Part shown: positions 36,610 to 44,900 of the stretch, in pieces
Numbering within the stretch: the stretch's first letter is position 1
How the letters are laid out: each line of letters begins with the position of its first letter
Assembly (NCBI RefSeq): GCF_023156505.1
Contig: NZ_JALNMJ010000001.1
Location: 434,001 to 498,000, forward strand
From: Roseibium sediminicola
Lineage (GTDB): Bacteria; Pseudomonadota; Alphaproteobacteria; Rhizobiales; Stappiaceae
Length of the DNA stretch: 64,000 bases
Direction: 5' to 3'
The notes under the pieces: model-generated
Seen by the model: only the letters and a program-made list of their open reading frames with translations
What the model was told of the DNA's origin: nothing
Databases searched by the model: none
Program-made: the position numbers and the translations under genes

Positions 36610-38361
36610 TCAGGGACAATTTCTGCGATGCAGGGTCTTCTCCAGAACCTGGCGCAGACGCGCGGGCTCGACCGGCTTCTTGAGGAAGACCACGCCGACG
36701 GGCAGGGTAAGGTTTTCCTCGCCGCCAAGATCGCCGCTCATCAGCAATGCCGGTGTTTCCTCGTTCACCTCGTCGCGCAGTGCAAGGATCAGGTCGACGC
36801 CGCTTTCACCCTCGCCAAGTCTCTTGTCGACAATGAAGAGGCACGGATCGGTGGCGGTTTCGCTCAGAAGGCGTATTGCTTCCCTGGTACCGGTGGCCGA
36901 AATGACCTGGCATCCCCACAGCGTCAACAACCCGCCCATGCCGCTCAGGACGGCCGCCTGATCATCGACCAGAACGACCAGCGGTGCGCCTTCGAATTTT
37001 TCACTGCCCGCAGACGAAGCCGGAGAGGCGGTGTTGGTGGCCGGTGCCGCCTTCAACGCCAAACGGAAGGTACTGCCTTTTCCGGGTTCGGACACAAGCG
37101 AGACACCGACATCGAGCAACTGGGCCAGGCGGCGGACGATGGAAAGGCCCAGTCCGAAGCCGGAGGCTGTCTCCGTGCCTCGGCCCTGAAGCTGCACATA
37201 TTCGTCAAAGATGGCGTCCTGCTTGTCCACCGGAATGCCCGGACCGTTATCGGCCACCTCAATTGTTGCGATGCCGCCGGCGTGACGGACAATCAGGGAG
37301 ACGGCCCCTCCGGCCGGCGTGTACTTGATTGCGTTTGAAAGAAGATTGCGGACGATCCGGGTCAGGAGGACCGGGTCGGTGATGGCCTGGACATTGTCGA
37401 TATCCGTGGTCAGGGAAATCGACTTCGTGGTGGTCAGGGCGTCGAATTCGGCCGCCAGTGCCTCGAAGTCCGGCTTCAGGACAAACACCTTCAGATCCGG
37501 GATGACGGAGCCGCTGTCCAGGCGGTTGATCTCGACCAGGCCCCTGAGCAGCTCGACCTGTCCGCGCCAGCTGTTTTCAATGCGCTCCAGAAGATCCAGG
37601 GCGTCCGGATCGGTGAGCTTGTCCCGCAACAGATGCAGGAAATAACCCTGCGCATGAAGCGGCTGCGACAGGTCGTGGCTCGTGGCGGCGAGAAACCGTG
37701 TCTTTTCCTCGTGGATCTTCTGGATCGTGTCCTTCTGGCTGACCACCTCCGCCATCAGCGCCTTGGTGGTCTCCGCGCTAGAGGCTTCGCGGCTGTTGGA
37801 TTCGGAACGCGCGCTGGTGATCATGCCGAAAGCGAAATAGACGAAGGATCCGATGCCGACCGCGCGGTAGGGCCAGTCCGCCGTCGCCAGGACATATGTT
37901 CCGAATGGCAGAAGGCAGCAGATTGCCAGCGCCACGAAGGCCGGCCTGTAGACCGCGCCCGGAAGCATGCCGCCGAGCGTGATGCTGAAGACGATCAGGG
38001 TGCCGATGAAGACCCTGAAATCGGATGCGGGATCGAACAGGTAGATCGCGTTGGCGCTCCAGGTCAGGCCCGTAAGGCAGGTGACCGCGATGTGCCCTTT
38101 GAGGAAGGTGCGGACATTTTCCGCACGGATCCCCGATTTGGCGGCCTGCGTATTGTAGACATAGGTCACCAGGACCAGAAGGCTCGCGGTGCCGAACCAG
38201 ATGGCAGCTTCAGATTTCAGGTTCTGGAAGAACAGCATCACAGCACTGTTCGCGATGATGATCTCGACGAACAGGCAGGATGTGATCACGCCCGCCTTCA
38301 GCTGCTGGGCCTGGGCAATCAGGAACGACAGCTGGTCAGGTGTATCAGACCGCTTCAGCAT
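36610..38361 (-). CDS. Hybrid sensor histidine kinase / response regulator
   Basis: A 583-residue protein. About six membrane helices (residues 20-185) precede a short coiled coil, then HisKA with FLAATSHDLSQPLHAQGYFL (phospho-His near 230), HATPase with NLLSNAIKYTP, DNGPGIP and GFGLGLSIVRR, and a C-terminal receiver with VVLVDDQAAV and phospho-Asp in LFIVDKRLGEGESG. The membrane sensor has no known ligand domain. The HDLSQPLHA box is the variant found in many hybrid kinases paired with LuxR regulators. Confidence 0.9.
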   Translation of the reverse strand: MLKRSDTPDQLSFLIAQAQQLKAGVITSCLFVEIIIANSAVMLFFQNLKSEAAIWFGTASLLVLVTYVYNTQAAKSGIRAENVRTFLKGHIAVTCLTGLTWSANAIYLFDPASDFRVFIGTLIVFSITLGGMLPGAVYRPAFVALAICCLLPFGTYVLATADWPYRAVGIGSFVYFAFGMITSARSESNSREASSAETTKALMAEVVSQKDTIQKIHEEKTRFLAATSHDLSQPLHAQGYFLHLLRDKLTDPDALDLLERIENSWRGQVELLRGLVEINRLDSGSVIPDLKVFVLKPDFEALAAEFDALTTTKSISLTTDIDNVQAITDPVLLTRIVRNLLSNAIKYTPAGGAVSLIVRHAGGIATIEVADNGPGIPVDKQDAIFDEYVQLQGRGTETASGFGLGLSIVRRLAQLLDVGVSLVSEPGKGSTFRLALKAAPATNTASPASSAGSEKFEGAPLVVLVDDQAAVLSGMGGLLTLWGCQVISATGTREAIRLLSETATDPCLFIVDKRLGEGESGVDLILALRDEVNEETPALLMSGDLGGEENLTLPVGVVFLKKPVEPARLRQVLEKTLHRRNCP

Positions 38362-38404
38362 GCGTTTCCGTTGGCCTTATATGGATTGTCAATCTGCCCC
38401 CACC

Positions 38405-38567
38405 CTGGTGTGGTGAATTTGAAATACGGCTTATCATTGCAGCACCCGCCGTGGCGTATTTCAAATTCGAAAACCACACTAGAAGCATACATTTACTAGT
38501 CACCCGAAACTGAAGTTCGTTCAGAGCCTGCCGGACAATGAGACGAACTTCAGTTTCGGGTGACTAG
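38405..38567. repeat. CTAG-bounded hairpins, second cluster (B then A)
   Basis: A B unit in inverted orientation (about 38405-38482, ending TTCGAAAACCACACTAG) is followed after 13 bases by an A unit (38496-38567) that starts CTAGTCACCCGAAACTGAAG. The A arms are perfect over 25 bases (38496-38520 with 38543-38567), with a 22-base loop. Loops differ from those at 1705-2034 while arms are conserved, including matched changes in both arms (GAATC to GAAAC), which indicates selection for pairing. Confidence 0.85.
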
Positions 38568-38946
38568 CCTGAATTCAATATTCTGAAAAACCGCCGGGCG
38601 AAAGACACGTTATACGGGAACGATTAGAAGTTAAATCTATCTTTGATTGAATTTACCAAGAATCCAGTGAGATAATTTTAGGTGAATTTGGGTGGTTCAA
38701 GCCACCCGAATGGGTGATTGCGGCATTATACTTTTGAGAATACGAATAAATTTAAGGAAAAATTTTATTTCTCCACTGGAGGCGATTTTTCCGACGGGGG
38801 AAGATTGGTCCGATTGAGGCGATTGGGCCGGAAAACCTTTGCAATACGAATGATTTTGGTCTGGTGCTTCCTGCGCCGGAACGGGAGCTTTTGTGCTGTG
38901 AAACATCCTGTCGGACGTCGTCATCCCGGTCTCAAGGGAGCGCAGC
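38568..38946. other. AT-rich leader region of the giant protein gene
   Basis: There is no gene. The left half (38570-38770) is markedly AT-rich and has a small GGGTGG/CCACCC hairpin (38690-38707). It probably contains the promoter and a long 5' leader for the large gene, which has AAGGGAG before its ATG. Confidence 0.4.
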
Positions 38947-41900
38947 ATGTCTGACAGCAACAACATTCTGACCAACGGCGATTTCGAAGCAACAGGCGCC
39001 GACGACGCGACTGGCGCGGTCGATCACGGCACCTGGTTCACCGCCGAAGCCATCGAAGGCTGGCAAGCGACGGAAGGCCTGATTGAAATTCAGGACGCCT
39101 CGAGTGGAGGCCGCGGCACCCCGGTGGATGAGACAGGCATTCTGGCTTCCGGGTCCGTTCTGGAGCTTGACAGTTACGATTACCAGTCCAGGTGCTGGCG
39201 TGCGGACGGCCGCGAGGCGGACAGCACGGTTTCCCAGAGTTTCACCCTTGAGGAGGCAAGCAGCTTCGCCCTCGGTTTCAGCTACGCCGCCAATTGCAGC
39301 ACGCGGACCAGCGATTTCTCCGTCACCATCACCGACGAAGACGGAAACGTTGTTTTCTTCCAGGAGTTTTCCGCCAGGGAAGGCAATCTCGAAGTGGCGT
39401 GGCAGCGCTTCGAGGCCAATCTGGACCTCGATGCTGGAACCTATTCGCTGTCCTTCTCGTCAGCCCAATACGAAGACCGGGATACTGTCGGAGCCCTGAT
39501 CGACAATGTCAGTCTGGTGGACACGGCACCGCAGGCGGAAAACGACTCCTATACGCTCGATCTCGGCGAAACCGAAGTCCTGGACGTCACTGCCGTCATG
39601 GGCACTGAGACGGAAAGCGTCACCGTCCTCGATGAGGATTTTTCCGGCACCCGGCATCTGAAACGTCTCGACACGGTTGCCTCCAGCGATCTGGCCGCCG
39701 TTGACGGCAAGGCGTTCTCCAACGCCTGCGCGGACGGTGTTCTGCTGTTCGAACCGGTCGACATGACCGGCCTTGAAGCCGGTACGTTGTCTTTCGTCAT
39801 CGATTCCGATCCGACCTGCTGGGCCAGCTTCGAAGCGTCCGGCAGCCGCTTCGGTGACTATGTACGTGTCGAGATCAGTATCGATGGCGGCGAGTTCATT
39901 CTGCTCGACCTGTTTTCGGTTCCCGAATCCGAAGAGGGACTTGCAGGGCGGCTGCAGACATTTGTCGGCAGCCTGACGGGCCAGACCTTCAGCTCGGACG
40001 GTGCCACGCTCTCCTACGCCCTTCCCGAGGGCGCCGGGTCTGTCCAGCTTCGTTTCGTCACCGACTTCTCGCAATTCGGCGAGATCGTGACCTTCGACGA
40101 TGTTCTGATCCAGGGCGAACAGACGGTCGAAACAGGCTACGAGAGCGGATTGCTGGCGAACGACACGGACGGCAACGGCGAGGCGCTGGAAATCGTCTCC
40201 GCCGAGGGTGTCGACCTCTTCGGTTCTATCGAGCAGGATGTGACCGTTTTCGAGGAAAATTTCGACGACGCCAAACGCAACCTTGAAAAGCTTGAGACGG
40301 TTGAAGACAGCGACCTGCACGGCGTCGACGGGGCAGCCCGGACCACCAACCGCTCCGGTGGCGAGCTTGAATTCGCCGAGGTTGACATTACCGGTCTCGA
40401 CAACGAGATCTTCTCGTTTTCCCTGAATGCGGATCTTCTCGGATGTCAGCGGTTCGAATCCTATGGCTGGGCACGGGACTTCGTCGAGGTTCAGGTCCGC
40501 TTTGACGACGGTTCCTACCGGACCATCGATGTGTTCGACGTCGAGTGGCGGGGCGGTCAGCAGGTCTTTGTCGGCCGGGAGAGCGGACAGGAAGTTGCCG
40601 TGTCGGACGGGTTTGTTGCCCTGTCCTACGATCTGGCCGCACTGGCGGGGGACGCGGAGACGGCTCAGATCCGTCTGATCGCGGAGGCCTCTTCTCATGG
40701 CGAGATCTTCGAGGTCGACGACGTGTCGCTGGCCGGAACCTTCACACAGCGGACGGGCGATGGCATCGCGACGATCACGCTGGACAGCGGCGCCATCGTG
40801 ACGATCAAGTCCGACGGCAGCTTCAGCTACAACGCCAACGGCCAGTTCGCCTATCTGGCAGAAGGCGAAGAGACCACCGACACGTTCAGCTACACGGTTC
40901 AGGACGCCAGCGGCAACACGGACACGGCAACCGTCACCATCAATCTCGTCGGCACGAATGAAGATCCGGTGATCGGTCTGGCGGATGTCAGCGGCGCCGT
41001 GACGGAAATCGCCGACGGTGCTGCGGGTGAAAACACGGCGCAGCTTTCCGACAGCGGCACCATCGCCTTTTCGGATGTCGACCTGATCGACACCCACTCG
41101 GTCACCGTGACACCGGTCTCGGCCACCGACAGCCTGCTCGGCTCTGTGGCGGCACGCGGAACGCTGTCCGCCGTCGTCTCGGATGCGGCAACTGGAGATG
41201 GTGCAGGCGAGATCACCTGGACCTTCGAGGTCGCAGACAGTGCGGTTGACGACCTGGCCGAGGGCGAGGTGATCACACAGGTCTATACGGTTACGGTCGA
41301 TGACGGCCAGGGCGGCTCCGCTTCGAAGACGGTCACGATATCGCTGACCGGCACCAATGACAGCCCGGTCATCACCACAGCCACCGGCGCGAATGAAGGC
41401 GCTGTCACCGAAGCCGGGGACACGGGCGTTCCGGGAACCCCGGTGGCCACGGGCACGCTGACCTCGTCCGACGTCGACACGGGCGCGACGGCCACCTGGT
41501 CTGGCGATGCCGCCGGCACTTACGGCTCGTTCAGCATCGATCCGGCGACCGGTGTTTGGACCTACACGCTGGACAATGCGGACGGCGATACTGACGCGCT
41601 GGCTGCGGGCGAGACCGTCACAGAAACTTTCACCGCGACCGTTATCGACGACTTAGGGGCGACTGCGACCCAGGTTGTCACCGTCACCATCACCGGCACG
41701 AACGACAGCCCGGTCATCACCACAGCCACCGGCGCGAATGAAGGCGCTGTTGTCGAAGCGGGGGACACGGGCGTTCCGGGAACCCCGGTTGCCACGGGCA
41801 CGCTAACCTCGTCCGACGTCGACACGGGCGCGACCGCAACCTGGTCCGGCGATGCCGCCGGCACTTACGGCTCGTTCAGCATCGATCCGGCGACCGGTGT

Positions 41901-44900
41901 TTGGGCCTACACGCTGGACAATGCCGACGGTGACACCGACGCGCTGGTCGTGGGCGAAACCGTCACGGAGACGTTCACAGCGACCGTTACCGACGACTTC
42001 GGGGCGACTGCGACCCAGGTTGTCACCGTCACCGTTACTGGTACGAACGATGCCCCGGTCATTGATGCGGCAGCTTCCGATCTTAGCGGGACGGTTGTCG
42101 AGGACAGCGCTGAAACTCTTTCCGACACCGGAACCATATCCTTCTCGGATGTTGATACAACGGACCTCCAGTCCGCGTCACGCGCGCTTGTATCCGTCAC
42201 AGGTGACCTGGGACCGATCACGGCCGCACAGGCCCTGACCTTCCTGAGCCTGTCCGGTTTGTCGACAAGCGCGTTTGCGCAGGACAGTTCCGTAGACTGG
42301 ACCTTCTCGGCCGACAATGCCCTGTTCGATCATCTCGGCTGCGATGAAGAGCTGGTTTTCACTTACGAAATTGCCGTTTCCGATGCCGAGGGCGCGGACA
42401 CCGTTCAGGTCAGCGTGACCGTGACCGGCACCAACGACCTGCCGCGCGTCAGCGGCAATGTGGATGGCGGGACCACGCACGAGGATGCATCTCCCGTCAC
42501 CGTCGATCTTCTAGCAAATGCCAGCGACGCGGAAGGGGACGATCTGGGCGTAGCCAATGTCGCGGTGACGTCCTCGGACGGCCGCACCGTTGTCGTCCAG
42601 TCGGTCGACGTATCCACGGGCGAGATCAGCATCGATCCGTCACAGTTCAACGATCTGGCCGCTGGTGAACAGGCCACGCTGACGATTGCCTACGATGTGA
42701 TCGAGGAAGACCGCGCCTATGACGACACGGCTGCCGGCGAGGCCCTCGACAATGCCGGCACGTTCTTCATCGCGGACAACGACACCGGGTCTATCATTCG
42801 GGTCAAGCGGTCTTCCGCAATTGTCACGCACCAGCAGGCCATCAATGCCGCAGGCGTGACAGATGGCAGTGTCGTCTTGGTTGACGACAATTCGCGGGGT
42901 CTTGGTGTCTCCGCGGGAACCGTTGTCGACGGTGTATTTGCCATCGGTGATGCCTCGGCCATTCAATCGATGACCAATTTCACCGGCACGGTCGGGCTGG
43001 ATCCCAACAACGTGCCCCCTACCTACGCGTTCTACGAGGGCACACTGGCGGATTCGACGCTGACGATCGCGATCCCGCGCGACGGCGGCGATTGCGGCGA
43101 TGCCACCCACACCTTCGTCTTCACCGGATTTGATCAGGCGGCGCCGGGAATTCAGCCCGCATTCGACGCGCTTGCTGTCAATGTCTCTCCTGAACCGGTG
43201 CCGGCCACCGCAACCCTCGTGATCGAGGGCCGCAACGACGGACCGGTCGCGGTCAATGATGACAACGCCGACGACGTCCTCGTCGAACAGGGTTTTGGGG
43301 TTGCCGGCGACGACACGGCCTCCGGCAATGTCATCGCCAATGACAGCGATGAAGATCTGTCGGATGTGCTTTCGGTGACGAGGGTGAATTCCGGCACGGG
43401 AGAGCCCGGCTCGGATATGGCTGTCGACGCGACGACGGTCCAGATCGTCCTCGGGCGCTACGGTTCTCTGGCCATTCAGGCGGACGGAAGCTGGGACTAC
43501 ACGCTGGACAATCTGGATCCGGACACCGAAGCGTTGGCAGACGGTGAAACCGCATTCGAAGTCTTCACCTACACGGTCTCCGACGGTAACGGAGGCGAGG
43601 ATACGGCGACTCTGACGCTGGAAATCAGTGGGTCTGGAGACAATGTTGCCCCTGTTGCCAATGACGACAGCTTTACGGTCGCCGAAGACACGCCCGCGAC
43701 CCTGGATCTCCTCGGCAACGACACCGACGGCAACAACGTCCCTGTCGTGACGCAAACGCTGTCCGTGGTTTCCATCAACGGTCAGGCGGCAACGGCCGGC
43801 GCAACGATCGCGACCGACCACGGCACGATCACAATCGGCGCCGGTGGCGCCATGACCTACGTGCCGGACCTCAACTACAACGGTGCCGACAGCTTTACCT
43901 ATATTGCCAGCGACGGGCTGGAGGACAGCGGTGAGGCGACCGTCACGCTGGATGTCGCCGCGGTCAATGACACACCGATTGCGGTCGATGACACCTTCGC
44001 GGGCGATGAAGACACGGCAATCACCGGCAATGTCCTTGCAAATGACAGCGACGTTGACGGCGACAGCCTGACCGTTACCACGGGGACCTTTGCGACGTCC
44101 GACGGCGGCAGTGTCACGATTGCCGAAAATGGCGATTTCACCTACACGCCGGCACCGGATTTCTCCGGTGCGGCCACCTTCGACTACACCGTCTCCGACG
44201 GCAATGGCGGCACCGCGTCGGGTTCGGTCACGCTCAACGTCGATGCGGTCGCCGACGCGCCCGTGATCGAAGTGCCTGGCGGCACCGGTGAATTGCAGGC
44301 AGAGCAGCGCGCCAATACCTATACGCTAAGCACCCAGTATTTTTCGGAAGTCACCACGCTCGCCGATGGCGGTCATGTCGTGACCTGGGCGTCGTCCGGT
44401 CAGGATGGATCCGGGACGGGTATTTATGCCCAACGATATGCAGCCGACGGATCGGCTGCCGGATCGGAATTCCGCGTCAACACCACCACGACTTCCACAC
44501 AGCAATACGCGAGTACGACCGATCTTGGCGATGGCGGGTTTGTCGTTGTCTGGTCATCCGGCGAGCAGGACGGCAGCAGCTATGGCGTCTTCGGTCAACG
44601 TTTTGACGCTGACGGGAATCCTGCCGGTTCCGAGTTCCAAATCAACACCTACACCAACAGCACGCAGTATCTGCCGAACGTCGCAACGCTCGCCGATGGC
44701 GGGTTCGTCGTCAACTGGAACTCCTCCGGCCAGGATGGGTCCAGCTACGGAATTTTCGCACAGCGATACGATGTCTACGGCGACCCGGTCGGTACCGAGT
44801 TCAAGGTCAACACAGTTACATCTGGCTACCAGTTTAACGATGGCCATATCAACAAGAACATTGCCGGTCTCGCGGATGGCGGCTTTGTCATTTCTTGGCA

